From Archangium lipolyticum (lineage in GTDB: Bacteria; Myxococcota; Myxococcia; Myxococcales; Myxococcaceae): a DNA stretch of 64,000 nt. A program made the translations under genes and the position numbers. This document shows, in pieces, positions 17,084-25,132 of the stretch; positions within the stretch are counted from its first letter, which is position 1; the number at the start of each line of letters is the position of its first letter. The notes beneath the pieces are model-generated. The model was not told the origin of the DNA. It saw only the letters and a list, made by a program, of their open reading frames with translations, and did no database searches. Where the stretch lies: NCBI RefSeq assembly GCF_024623785.1, contig NZ_JANKBZ010000019.1:146128-210127 (forward strand), read 5' to 3'.

Positions 17084-17236
17084 CACGCAGGTGGGGAGAA
17101 GGCGAGCGTGGCACCCCAGGCAGCGGCCAGGAAGGAACCGATGAAGGAGAAGACGCCGCGAGTGGACCAGGCGGGGTTGTTCAGGAGGACGTTCAACTTT
17201 GCCGTGTTGAAATCCAAGATGGAAAGAAGAGAATAA
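17084..17236 (+). pseudogene. IS91-family transposase C-terminal relic (copy B)
   Basis: The plus-strand frame reads AAARKEPMKEKTPRVDQAG then RRTFNFAVLKSK and stops. It is clearly the same sequence family as copy A (14321-14602, opposite strand) and copy C (62311-62427). It ends 9 bp before the orphan gene at 17246. Divergence between copies shows they are old. Confidence 0.55.
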
Positions 17237-17245
17237 AAATTCGAT

Positions 17246-17656
17246 ATGGCCCATGACATCATAACGGAGACGTACGAACCCATCGATGTGGGCACCTCAG
17301 GGTTCAAGGGCCTTGAATGCAAAAGCCTGATCGACACGCATCTGGGCTTGCAAATCATCCTCGGCGACGTCGCCAGCGAGCGATCTATCGAGTTAACATT
17401 CGAGGGGTTCGTAGGATACCGAAATATCAACGAGAGCTTCCGCCTCCGAACCTGGCATAAGCGCACGCCCTATTCCACTTCTGGCGTCTTCCTGGTGGGT
17501 AATTCTCTTTGGCTGGAGTGGCTTCGAGCGGAGTCGGGAGGAGTTCTGGACCACGTTGTCAACCTCCGTCACTACGCCATTTACACAGGCGAGGACTGTA
17601 TTGATGTGGCGTCGGAATTTCCTCCCACCTTTACCAGCGCTCGTTTGGACTCCTAG
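17246..17656 (+). CDS. orphan protein in low-GC DNA
   Basis: 136 residues, no signal peptide or membrane helix. Base composition is clearly lower in GC than its neighbours, and codons such as ATA, AAT and TTA are used. It is flanked by a transposase relic (ends 17236) and by degenerate DNA. The size, acidic composition (DHVVNLRHYAIYTGEDCIDV) and setting resemble small immunity-type or phage-type proteins, but I recognise no family. It was probably acquired by transfer. Confidence 0.6.
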   Translation: MAHDIITETYEPIDVGTSGFKGLECKSLIDTHLGLQIILGDVASERSIELTFEGFVGYRNINESFRLRTWHKRTPYSTSGVFLVGNSLWLEWLRAESGGVLDHVVNLRHYAIYTGEDCIDVASEFPPTFTSARLDS

Positions 17657-17850
17657 GAAGCCTCTCAGGGTGTGTCAGGGTGGTTCGGCTACGGTGTTGC
17701 GAGAAGGTTGGGGCGTACCCCAGGTGGAAGGGGGAAAGCCGGCATACTTCCGCTGACGGGATGCATGGCAACACCCATGCCAACAGGCCTCTCCGAGTGA
17801 AGCGGACTGGGAGCCGTGGGGGAACCCATGTCGGAACGCGTGCTGACGCG

Positions 17851-17930
17851 TCAGCCGCGGGCGGCGGGGAGCGAGAAGCGGAAGGTGCTGCCCTGCCCAC
17901 CGCCATCTTCCTGAACGTGCAGCAGGCGCT
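17851..17930 (-). pseudogene. histidine-kinase C-terminal tail relic
   Basis: The minus-strand reading ends GQGSTFRFSLPAARG and stop, the usual G2-box-like end of a HATPase_c domain. About 26 residues remain. Upstream it runs straight into the 78-bp direct repeat (copy 2), so only the end of the kinase gene survives. Confidence 0.4.
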
Positions 17931-18004
17931 CGCGGGAGCTACGCCCTCGCCGCGAGCACCATCTGCCGCATGTGGTAGTCGACGGACACGGCCGGGTCGG
18001 GGCG
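17927..18004. repeat. 78-bp direct repeat, copy 2
   Basis: Identical to 14986-15063. This copy is in context: it encodes the C-terminus and stop of the methyltransferase tail gene that begins at 18256, so it is the probable donor of copy 1. Confidence 0.85.
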
Positions 18005-18256
18005 TTCCGCGAGCTCGCGGAGCTCCGCCTCCAAGGCATCGAGCTGCACGGCGGAGTAGTGGCTCGACACGAAGGCGTCGCTCCGCCAGGTCTGGATGTT
18101 GAGGTAATGGAGCATGGCCATGCGATGGCCCGGCAAGGTCATGCGAACCACCTGGTCGCGCACGACCTCCACGCCGGCCTCCCGCGCGAGCGCGGGGAGC
18201 GCCCTGCCCACGTGCAGGTCCTGCCCGTGCGCGCGGCACGGGGTCGTCACGGCCAT
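17939..18256 (-). pseudogene. C-terminal fragment of a SAM-dependent methyltransferase-like protein
   Basis: 105 codons from ATG 18256, which sits 2 nt after the stop of the DUF4336 gene. The sequence (HGQDLHVGRALPALAREAG, then VVRMTLPGHRMAMLHYLNI) resembles the region after the Rossmann core in class I methyltransferases (R.LP.LL..AG...V). The SAM-binding N-terminal half is absent. It is either a truncated gene fused to the DUF4336 transcription unit or a small protein of unknown role. Confidence 0.5.
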
Positions 18257-18258
18257 GT

Positions 18259-18924
18259 TCAGGTCGCGTAGCCCCGCTCGCGCAGTGCGGCGAGCAGCTT
18301 TGCCTTTCCTTCGTTCGACACCACGCCCCCATGCGCGGGAGCGACGTGCGCGAAGTCGAGCGCGGCGATTCGTTGGATTGACTCCAGAAACGCAGCTCGA
18401 TCTTTCACGGCGCGGAGGAACAGGCGGCTGGCACCCAACCGGCGATACGTGCCGAACAGACTGAGGATCAGCCATGCGCCGATGCCACGTGGCTCCTCGA
18501 TGTTGAAGACCAGGTCGCTCACGAGCAGCACCCGCGAGCGCTCGTGCAGGAACACGCTCTCATTGAAACCGGGCATTCCTCCAAGGGCCACGTGACGGAG
18601 CTCACCTTCGTACGGCCAGGCGTCGACTCCCAGGATGCCGTGCCACGAGAGCGCGGGGAGCTTTTCCCGGATGCCGACCGGGCCCCAGAGGCGGGCACGC
18701 GGGTGGACGGCCGCGGCGCTCTTCATTCCGGCGGTATGAAGGAGGCTGGGAGCGATGATGTCGGTGACCTCTCCCGCGTCGCGAAGCTTCGCCTCGGTGA
18801 GCGTCGAGGCCGGTGACAAGAGCACTCGTGCGCGCTCGAGCTCGATGAGGCTCGTGCGCACCGGAAGCTTCATGAGCGGCATCTGGATCTCGACTTCGAG
18901 GAACTTCAAATGGTCGAAGGTCAT
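18259..18924 (-). CDS. DUF4336-type, metallo-beta-lactamase-like protein
   Basis: 221 residues from ATG 18924, where recognisable sequence begins (MTFDHLKFLEVEIQMPLMKLP); the frame upstream to 19062 is low complexity. The family resembles metallo-beta-lactamase folds without the full HxHxDH motif; SLLHTAG, SDLVFNIE and APAHGGVV are the corresponding segments. Function is unknown; a cytoplasmic hydrolase is possible. The methyltransferase fragment starts 2 nt after its stop. Confidence 0.75.
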   Translation of the reverse strand: MTFDHLKFLEVEIQMPLMKLPVRTSLIELERARVLLSPASTLTEAKLRDAGEVTDIIAPSLLHTAGMKSAAAVHPRARLWGPVGIREKLPALSWHGILGVDAWPYEGELRHVALGGMPGFNESVFLHERSRVLLVSDLVFNIEEPRGIGAWLILSLFGTYRRLGASRLFLRAVKDRAAFLESIQRIAALDFAHVAPAHGGVVSNEGKAKLLAALRERGYAT

Positions 18925-19175
18925 GGCGTGGAATCTCGCACAACCCTGGGCAGCTACGGGCGTACGAATTTCCAGTCGGTGTCGTTCGACCCCTGCTGAG
19001 CAGGTTCTTGCCTCCTCCGGCTCCGCCCCTGCTTGAGGGAACGATGAAATTCCCTGGGTCACCAGTCACGGGTAAGGGCCTTCGGACGTCCATGGGTTGG
19101 TAGGGGCGCGGCGAACGCGGGGGATTTCACCCGTGAACGGTTATTTCCTGGCAGCTCAACTTCACGAGGCGTTGC

Positions 19176-20363
19176 ATGTCACTCGACAAGTCCTCTCGTC
19201 CAACCCTTCCGTTCACGATCTTCAACAACAGTGGATCGAGCAAGCCGGCGTACCTCTACCTGTTCAGTAACAAGACGCTGGAGTACCTCGTCGATCGCGA
19301 GGGCACTGTCGCGCGGTTTCCAGCAAGCCAGCCGGGTGGCTCGTATGGTCTCGCGCTGGAGCCTGGCGAGAATCGGCTGAAGTTGCCACAGCTCGAGGCC
19401 ATGCGGGCGTATGTCTCGTTTGGCCGAAAGCTGCAAGTCGGCACGGATGGCACCGGTCGCCCGATAACGGTGGATGCCGGAACTCCGAAGGGTAATCCAA
19501 ACTACGACATCGTATGGGACTTCATCGAGCTCAACTGGCTCGCGACGGCCAATGGCGGGGTCGAAAAATCCCGGTTACACGCCAACGTGACCCAGGTGGA
19601 CGCGTTCGGGCTCGCACTGCGGCTCCAGTTTAGCGGCTATGATCCTGGCGATCCGACCCGGGAGAAGCGCTTCGACATGGGGTTTGCCAGCGATTCCGCC
19701 CGGGCGGAGATCTTCGCCAGGCTGGAGGCGGCGGAGCCATGGCGGCGGCTGGTCATCAAGAACGCGCAGGGGGAGCGGGTCAGGGCGCTGATGCCGGGCT
19801 TCGCGATCGCCTACGGTGACCTCTATCCCGTCGATCTCCGGTTTCCCGAAACCCAGCTCGAGCCATACATTGACGCGTGCTTGAGCTATTACAAAGACCG
19901 GGAACACCCATTGGTCCTCGAGTATGATGGCGCGGAATATCGGTGCGTCATCGAGGCGGACCAGTTCACGTTCATCCGCGGCACCGATGGGCAGAAGTAC
20001 ACGATGGGTGTCAAGGGCCTCAAGCCACCGATCACGAGGACCGGGACGGGGACTGAGGCAGTCTATCGCAATGCGATTCAGTCACACCCGAACGACGGGC
20101 CGGGCAACCGGATCGCGGCGGTGTTGGGGGCTTCGTTGTTGCGGTCAACGCTCATGAACGATTCGCGCTTTCCGGTTCCGCAGGCCGACCGGGGCCTTTA
20201 TTACCAGAATGATCCGGTCTTTCTATATGCCAAGGCGATCCATGAGCGCGCCATTGCCAGGCATGCATTCTGTTTCGGCTACGACGAGGTGGAGCTCGAC
20301 GCGGGTAACGGCGAGGTGATCAATCCCACGTCGCTAACCCTCACGATAAACGCGGGCGCCTGA
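19176..20363 (+). CDS. glycoside hydrolase family 64-like beta-1,3-glucanase
   Basis: 395 residues. The sequence has the GH64 thaumatin-like layout: an N-terminal beta domain with FTIFNNSG and AYVSFGRKLQV, then NYDIVWDFIELNW with acidic residues of the cleft, then a second domain ending in a calcium-like, acidic tail (FCFGYDEVELDAGNGEV). GH64 enzymes cleave long-chain beta-1,3-glucans to pentasaccharides, which would suit fungal prey. No classical signal peptide is visible, so export would need another route, or the protein is intracellular. Confidence 0.75.
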   Translation: MSLDKSSRPTLPFTIFNNSGSSKPAYLYLFSNKTLEYLVDREGTVARFPASQPGGSYGLALEPGENRLKLPQLEAMRAYVSFGRKLQVGTDGTGRPITVDAGTPKGNPNYDIVWDFIELNWLATANGGVEKSRLHANVTQVDAFGLALRLQFSGYDPGDPTREKRFDMGFASDSARAEIFARLEAAEPWRRLVIKNAQGERVRALMPGFAIAYGDLYPVDLRFPETQLEPYIDACLSYYKDREHPLVLEYDGAEYRCVIEADQFTFIRGTDGQKYTMGVKGLKPPITRTGTGTEAVYRNAIQSHPNDGPGNRIAAVLGASLLRSTLMNDSRFPVPQADRGLYYQNDPVFLYAKAIHERAIARHAFCFGYDEVELDAGNGEVINPTSLTLTINAGA

Positions 20364-20827
20364 TGCTCGAACCTGAGCGCAGCGGGTGGAGCTCTCGTAG
20401 GCCTCGAACCCTACGAGCAGCCGAGGGCTCAACGGAGGCCGTGGGAGGCTGACGGTGATGTGTGCCCTGGCAAGGTGTGGCAGGGGAGGGGCAGGTGGAG
20501 GAGTGGGCCTGCCTACGGCAGGTGCGAGGCTGGCCCCGGCGCGCGAGCCCCCTCGGGCCGCGTGGTGTTGAGGCTCAAGCCGCCCCAGCCAGGCTACCTT
20601 TGTCCTTCTCGTCAACGCACTCAAATCGAGGCGGCCAGCTCGGCCCATGAAGTTCGCTCGCGCTTGACCATGTCTGTGGCAGTCACGGTGTTCTTTCTTT
20701 TTCGTAGAATCAGAAAAAACGTGCAGCTCTTGATTTGATTGACATGATTCAACCACTTGCTCCGATAATCGTGGTGGCGGCGCATTCGTCGCCATGACTG
20801 TCCACCTAGCGCCTCACCTCGAGCCCC
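20364..20827. other. 464-bp intergenic region
   Basis: It lies between the glucanase and a lipoprotein gene. The left 300 bp are GC-rich with no coding signal that I trust. The right part drops in GC and contains the promoter-like elements listed at 20739-20769. No RNA gene was recognised. Confidence 0.4.
20739..20769 (+). promoter_or_regulatory. sigma-70-like promoter for the lipoprotein at 20828
   Basis: A consensus -35 TTGACA (20739-20744) and near-consensus -10 GATAAT (20764-20769), separated by 19 nt, lie in a local AT-rich dip. The predicted start of transcription would leave a leader of about 50 nt before the ATG at 20828. The spacing is slightly long, so strength is uncertain. Confidence 0.5.
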
Positions 20828-21403
20828 ATGAAACGAACCTTCCTTGCCGCATCACTCGCGCTGCTCCCCTTGGCGTTTGCCTGCCAGCCGGAACTCGATG
20901 CCTCCAGTGAGCAGGAGCCCGCGACGGCGGTCCCGTCCACCGCTCAGAGCCCGGATGGGACCATCACGCTGGAGAAGAAGAGCGGCACCTCCTTCGACGC
21001 CAACCGCGACGCGCTGTCCTCGGGAGACCTGAGCGTCATGGGTTTGGCCGGGGTGCCCTTCGCCACCATGGAGGAGGTCGAAGCCGCGCGGTCTGAAAAC
21101 CCATGGTACGTCTACGTGGCGACGGACTACTACGTCACCTTCTGGGCCGATCGCGCCCGCACCATCCCCGTCAATCTGGGCGCCGCCATCCAGCTGAACT
21201 ATCTCTCCACGTACTATAACTACAAGTACAACACCTCGATGAGGTCCAACCTCAGCACCAACCTCCAGCCTGGCAGTCACCGCTATTACCTCGGAAGTGG
21301 CACCTATGAGTGCGACTACGACGCGAATGGCAATCCGGATCATCGTTGCGATTCGACCAGTTTGTCCCTCAGGACCGGCGTCGGCTATGACCCGAGCTAT
21401 TGA
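20828..21403 (+). CDS. putative lipoprotein, unknown function
   Basis: 191 residues. The signal sequence MKRTFLAASLALLPLAFAC ends in a lipobox-like AFAC (Cys19). The mature protein has a Ser/Thr/Glu-rich linker and a C-terminal domain rich in Tyr and Asn (YVYVATDYYVTFWADR, then LSTYYNYKYN) with two cysteines in CDYDANGNPDHRCD, suggesting a small surface beta-domain with a calcium-like DxDxNxNPD motif. Family not recognised. A promoter-like sequence lies upstream. Confidence 0.75.
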   Translation: MKRTFLAASLALLPLAFACQPELDASSEQEPATAVPSTAQSPDGTITLEKKSGTSFDANRDALSSGDLSVMGLAGVPFATMEEVEAARSENPWYVYVATDYYVTFWADRARTIPVNLGAAIQLNYLSTYYNYKYNTSMRSNLSTNLQPGSHRYYLGSGTYECDYDANGNPDHRCDSTSLSLRTGVGYDPSY

Positions 21404-21406
21404 GCG

Positions 21407-22315
21407 CTAACGACTCATGAAGCGATGGGGCACCCTGAGGACCCGCTCGGGGGCCCCTGTCTGAGAGGGTGTGCCTGGCGGAGTCGGAATCGAGCAGCTC
21501 CCGAGTCGCTCCGTGGTGTCGTGGAGATCGGCCTCCGCCTCGCCGGAGCCGCACCGAACGCCCCGATCGCCCGCACGCTTCACGAAGGCGCCCGGTGTGA
21601 GCCCGACGAGCTCCCGGAAGTCGGCAATGAGGTGCGCCTGGTCGTAATAGCCCGCGTCCGCGGCGATGCGTCCCCAGTCCTTCGAGGTCGCAGCCATCCC
21701 CACGGCACGCCGCAGGCGAACGGCCCGCGCGAAATCCTTCGGCCCGATGCCGACGCTCTCCGTGAACGCGCGGCGAAGATGCCGCGCCGTGACGCCAAGC
21801 CGCTCCGCCACGCTCTCCACCCGAACCTCGTCTCCTTCGAACAAGCGAACCGCGCGGCGAGCGAGCCGTGCCGATGCCGGGTCGGATGTCTGGTGGGCAC
21901 GAAGGGCGATCGCGTGGGAGAGTCGGTCGAGCATCTCCGGCAGGCTTCGCGCCGCGAGGAGCTTGAGGCAGAGGTCGCCGCCCGAACGGCCCCAGATGTC
22001 TTCCAGCTGCACGATCCGGTCCGTCAGCTCGCTCGCGGCCACGCCCAGGAGCTGCGCCGACCAGCCTGGCTTGAACTGAAGCATTACCGCCCGCGTGACG
22101 CCGGTTGCGTTCTTGAACAGCGCCCGCGTTCGCGGGCCCGCGACGCACACATCCCCTTTCCGATCCTCCTCGAACACTCGAAAGACAAGGATCGTTCTTC
22201 CGTCGGGCAGCCGTTCGTGACTTGCGCGTCCATCGACTGGCACGACACCGCGAACGTCCTCGACGAAGCGGGAAATTGAGAAGGTCGAGGCGGCAAAGTC
22301 CATCGTGCGAGACAT
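21407..22315 (-). CDS. AraC-family transcriptional regulator
   Basis: 302 residues from ATG 22315, which has an AAGGA Shine-Dalgarno about 10 nt upstream. An N-terminal DUF6597/ligand-type domain is followed by a C-terminal pair of helix-turn-helix motifs (VESVAERLGVTARHLRRAF and WGRIAADAGYYDQAHLIADF, then FRELVGLTPGAF, the AraC signature). It is divergent from the alpha/beta-hydrolase gene at 22478 across 162 bp, the usual layout for a local regulator of its neighbour. Confidence 0.9.
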   Translation of the reverse strand: MSRTMDFAASTFSISRFVEDVRGVVPVDGRASHERLPDGRTILVFRVFEEDRKGDVCVAGPRTRALFKNATGVTRAVMLQFKPGWSAQLLGVAASELTDRIVQLEDIWGRSGGDLCLKLLAARSLPEMLDRLSHAIALRAHQTSDPASARLARRAVRLFEGDEVRVESVAERLGVTARHLRRAFTESVGIGPKDFARAVRLRRAVGMAATSKDWGRIAADAGYYDQAHLIADFRELVGLTPGAFVKRAGDRGVRCGSGEAEADLHDTTERLGSCSIPTPPGTPSQTGAPERVLRVPHRFMSR

Positions 22316-22477
22316 CCTCGTATCCTTGCGCGTCCACTGCGGCCATTCAATCCGGCGCGGAAGGAACGATGAAAATGTCCGGTCCTTCCAATTCACGGAT
22401 CGCGCCGCGCAGCATGGTTCGCGCTCTCGTCTCCGGGCGTTTTCACGGGGCCGAGCCCATGAAAGGAAATCAGGATC

Positions 22478-23434
22478 ATGAGCGAACCGACTTTCGCGGC
22501 CAACACCCCCAGCGCACCCACGCCGGTCCTCTCGGTCAGCCCCGTCGTGCTGCCAGCTCCCGGCCGCGCCGTCGATCTCCAGGTGCGAGTCTCCGCGCCC
22601 GTGACCGGAAGCGAACTGCCCATCCTCTTGCTCTCGCACGGCCACGGCCGCTCCAACCACCTCTCCTCATTGAACGGCTACGCCCCACTCGCCAACTACT
22701 TCGCGGCACACGGCTTCGTCGTGATCCAGCCCACCCATCTCGACTCAAAGACGCTCACCCTCGACTCCAATGACCCCGATGCGCCTCTGTACTGGCGAGC
22801 GCGGGCCGAGGACATGAAGCGCATCCTCGACCAACTCGACGCGATCGAGCGCGCCGTCGCTGCGCTCGCCGGGCGCTTGGACCGAAGCAAGGTGGCCGTC
22901 GTCGGGCACTCGATGGGCGGGCACACCGCGAGCCTGCTGCTTGGCGCGCGGCACACGGATCCCCACGACGGAACGGAAGTGAACTTCGCCGAGCCCCGGA
23001 TCAAGGCGGGCGTGCTGCTCGCCGCGCCCGGCAGAGGCGACGCCCTCAGCAAGTTCGCGGCCGAGAACTACTCCTTCTTCTCGACCATCGATTACTCCAG
23101 GATGACGACGCCCGCGCTCGTGGTCGCCGGCGACAAGGACGACTCTCCCCACCTGACGGTCGCAGGCGCCGACTGGCACGCCGATCCCTACTTCCTCTCC
23201 CCAAGCCCCAAGTCCCTGCTCACCCTGTTCGACGCAGGGCACGGGCTGGGCGGAGTCTCGGGATATGACGTCGCCGAGACCACGGACGAGAACCCCGAGC
23301 GAGTGGCTGCCGTTCAGCTTCTCACCTGGGCCTACCTCCGCACCGCGCTCTACCCCGGAGACTCCGCCTGGCAGGAAGCGCAAAACGCGCTGACTGGCGT
23401 AGCCAGGCCGCTCGGACGGGTCGAGTCCAAATAA
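22478..23434 (+). CDS. alpha/beta hydrolase (chlorophyllase/dienelactone-hydrolase-like)
   Basis: 318 residues, no signal peptide. Oxyanion region LLLSHGHGRS, nucleophile elbow GHSMGGH (Ser), an Asp in VVAGDKDDSP and a His in DAGHGLGG complete a catalytic triad in the expected order. The substrate is unknown; esterases of this type act on small esters. It is divergent from the AraC gene and likely controlled by it. Confidence 0.88.
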   Translation: MSEPTFAANTPSAPTPVLSVSPVVLPAPGRAVDLQVRVSAPVTGSELPILLLSHGHGRSNHLSSLNGYAPLANYFAAHGFVVIQPTHLDSKTLTLDSNDPDAPLYWRARAEDMKRILDQLDAIERAVAALAGRLDRSKVAVVGHSMGGHTASLLLGARHTDPHDGTEVNFAEPRIKAGVLLAAPGRGDALSKFAAENYSFFSTIDYSRMTTPALVVAGDKDDSPHLTVAGADWHADPYFLSPSPKSLLTLFDAGHGLGGVSGYDVAETTDENPERVAAVQLLTWAYLRTALYPGDSAWQEAQNALTGVARPLGRVESK

Positions 23435-23511
23435 GCGGAGGCCCATCGAGGCGCAGCGCGGTGACGGTTTGACGGGGCCGTGGTGTTCCATGGGGAGGAG
23501 GAACAGCACCC

Positions 23512-24090
23512 ATGGATTTTCAGTTACCTGTCACCCAGCGGCTGGCGCTCGCCGCGGTGATATCTGCTGCCGCTCTTCTCTCTTCCCCGGCCCGTGCCGA
23601 TGAATCGCCGACGCGCCTTCCGCTGACCGTGGCGTACTTTGGAGAGACGCTCGTTCATCCGGGACTTACCGTTGGGACGGAGCTGAGCCTGGTTCGTGGT
23701 GGCAGCGGTGCCATCGTTCTGACGGGCAATCTGGGCGGCTACGTCCACTCGCGCAACCACGTGGGGCTCTTCGCCTCCGCCGAGGTAGGCGGACGCCTCA
23801 CGGCTCCCTTTGGCCTGTATGGAGAGCTGCTCGCCGGTGCTGGTTACCTGCACACCTTCCTGCAAGGCCCGGCCTATGGGGTCTCGCCGGACGGCGCCGT
23901 GCAGCCGGCCGCGGATGCTGGCAGGCCTGCCCTCATGCCCACCGCCAGCCTGGGCCTGGGGTGGGACCTGCAACGCAATGGAGTGGCCCCGCTTGCCCTC
24001 TTCACCCGCGTGACGCTCTTCGGTCAATTCCCCTTCAACCAGCGGCTGTTGCCCCATGCGGCCGTGCAACTCGGAGTCCGCTTCCAATGA
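23512..24090 (+). CDS. outer-membrane beta-barrel-like protein
   Basis: 192 residues. A signal peptide (about 1-30, ending ARADE) is followed by alternating hydrophobic strands with many Gly and aromatic residues (LTGNLGGYVHSRNHVGLFAS, then LYGELLAGAGYLHTFLQ) and a terminal aromatic strand QLGVRFQ, as expected for a small porin-like barrel. A strong GGAGGAGG Shine-Dalgarno precedes the ATG. It overlaps the next gene by ATGA, so the two proteins are coupled. Confidence 0.75.
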   Translation: MDFQLPVTQRLALAAVISAAALLSSPARADESPTRLPLTVAYFGETLVHPGLTVGTELSLVRGGSGAIVLTGNLGGYVHSRNHVGLFASAEVGGRLTAPFGLYGELLAGAGYLHTFLQGPAYGVSPDGAVQPAADAGRPALMPTASLGLGWDLQRNGVAPLALFTRVTLFGQFPFNQRLLPHAAVQLGVRFQ

Positions 24091-25112
24091 GAACCCTCGC
24101 GACCGTCGCCCTGTTGCTCGCCGCGCTCCTGACTGGCTGCGGCCGGTTCCAGACCGAGGGCGATTTCTTCTTCGTGCGCAGTGCTGGCGCGGACCTGCCG
24201 GTGTGGGTGCGTGGCAACACGGACTCCGGTGTCTTCATGGTGGTGCTCGCCGGAGGCCCTGGTAATTCGAGCATGTCCTATGTGTCGCCCGTCACGGAGT
24301 CCCTCGAGGAGAAGTACGCCGTCGTCTACTGGGACCAGCGCGTCACCGGGGTGGCCCAGGGTAACCCCACACCCGAGACGCTCTCGCTCGGGCAGTTCGT
24401 CGCGGACACCCACGCCGTCATCAGTACGCTTCGCCAGCGCCATGATGTCCAGAAGCTCTTCCTCTTGGGTCCGAGCTGGGGCGGCACCCTGGGGGCCGCC
24501 TACCTCCTCGAGCACCAGGAGGGCGTGGCCGGATGGATCGACCTGGATGGCAACCACGACTGGCAGAAGAACTGGGACTTCGCGCTCGACTACGTGAAGG
24601 TCCACGCCGAGCGGAAGCTGGCCGCGGGCGAGGAGGTGGACACGTGGCGCGGCGTTCCCGAGTGGGCCGAGTCGATGAAGGGGACGCGGATGATCAGCGA
24701 CAACCTCTGGAAATGGCAGCGCTTGTGCACCAAGGCGGGGGGCTACTTCCATGATCCGTCGAATTCGCCCGGCCTTGGCGCGGATATGCTGCTCTTCTCG
24801 CCCTTCTCGATGGGGGCCCTGCGCACGAACAACGGTGTCGTCCTCGAGAAGATCCTCTCCGACGACACCTTCTACGACGCGCTGCGGATGTCCCCGAAGC
24901 TCTCGCGCATCACCATTCCCTCACTCGTGCTGTGGGGGCGGCACGACGGCGCGGTGCCGGTTGCCATGGCGCACGACGCCTATGACAACCTGGGTACACC
25001 TCCCGAGCACAAGTTCCTCGTCATCTTCGAGAAGTCCGCGCACATGGCACCCTTCGAGGAGCCCGAGGCCTTCCTTACCGCGGTGACTCAGTTCATCGAG
25101 AAGTACCGCTGA
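24087..25112 (+). CDS. alpha/beta hydrolase lipoprotein (proline iminopeptidase-like)
   Basis: 341 residues from ATG 24087, which overlaps the preceding stop as ATGA. The signal sequence has a lipobox LLTGC (Cys about 18). The S33-like pattern is visible: GGPGNSSM (oxyanion loop), YWDQRVTG, nucleophile elbow GPSWGGT (Ser), WGRHDGAVP (Asp) and KSAHMAPFE (His). It is probably an envelope peptidase or esterase. Coupling with the barrel protein suggests a shared outer-membrane role. It is convergent with the next gene with 20 bp between stops. Confidence 0.87.
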   Translation: MRTLATVALLLAALLTGCGRFQTEGDFFFVRSAGADLPVWVRGNTDSGVFMVVLAGGPGNSSMSYVSPVTESLEEKYAVVYWDQRVTGVAQGNPTPETLSLGQFVADTHAVISTLRQRHDVQKLFLLGPSWGGTLGAAYLLEHQEGVAGWIDLDGNHDWQKNWDFALDYVKVHAERKLAAGEEVDTWRGVPEWAESMKGTRMISDNLWKWQRLCTKAGGYFHDPSNSPGLGADMLLFSPFSMGALRTNNGVVLEKILSDDTFYDALRMSPKLSRITIPSLVLWGRHDGAVPVAMAHDAYDNLGTPPEHKFLVIFEKSAHMAPFEEPEAFLTAVTQFIEKYR

Positions 25113-25132
25113 GCCAGCGCGGGCTTCGTCCG

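Noticed and set aside
22160..22480. Additional coding region upstream of the AraC gene (frame up to 22660)
   Set aside because: The added residues lack family similarity and overlap the divergent promoter; ATG 22315 has a proper Shine-Dalgarno.
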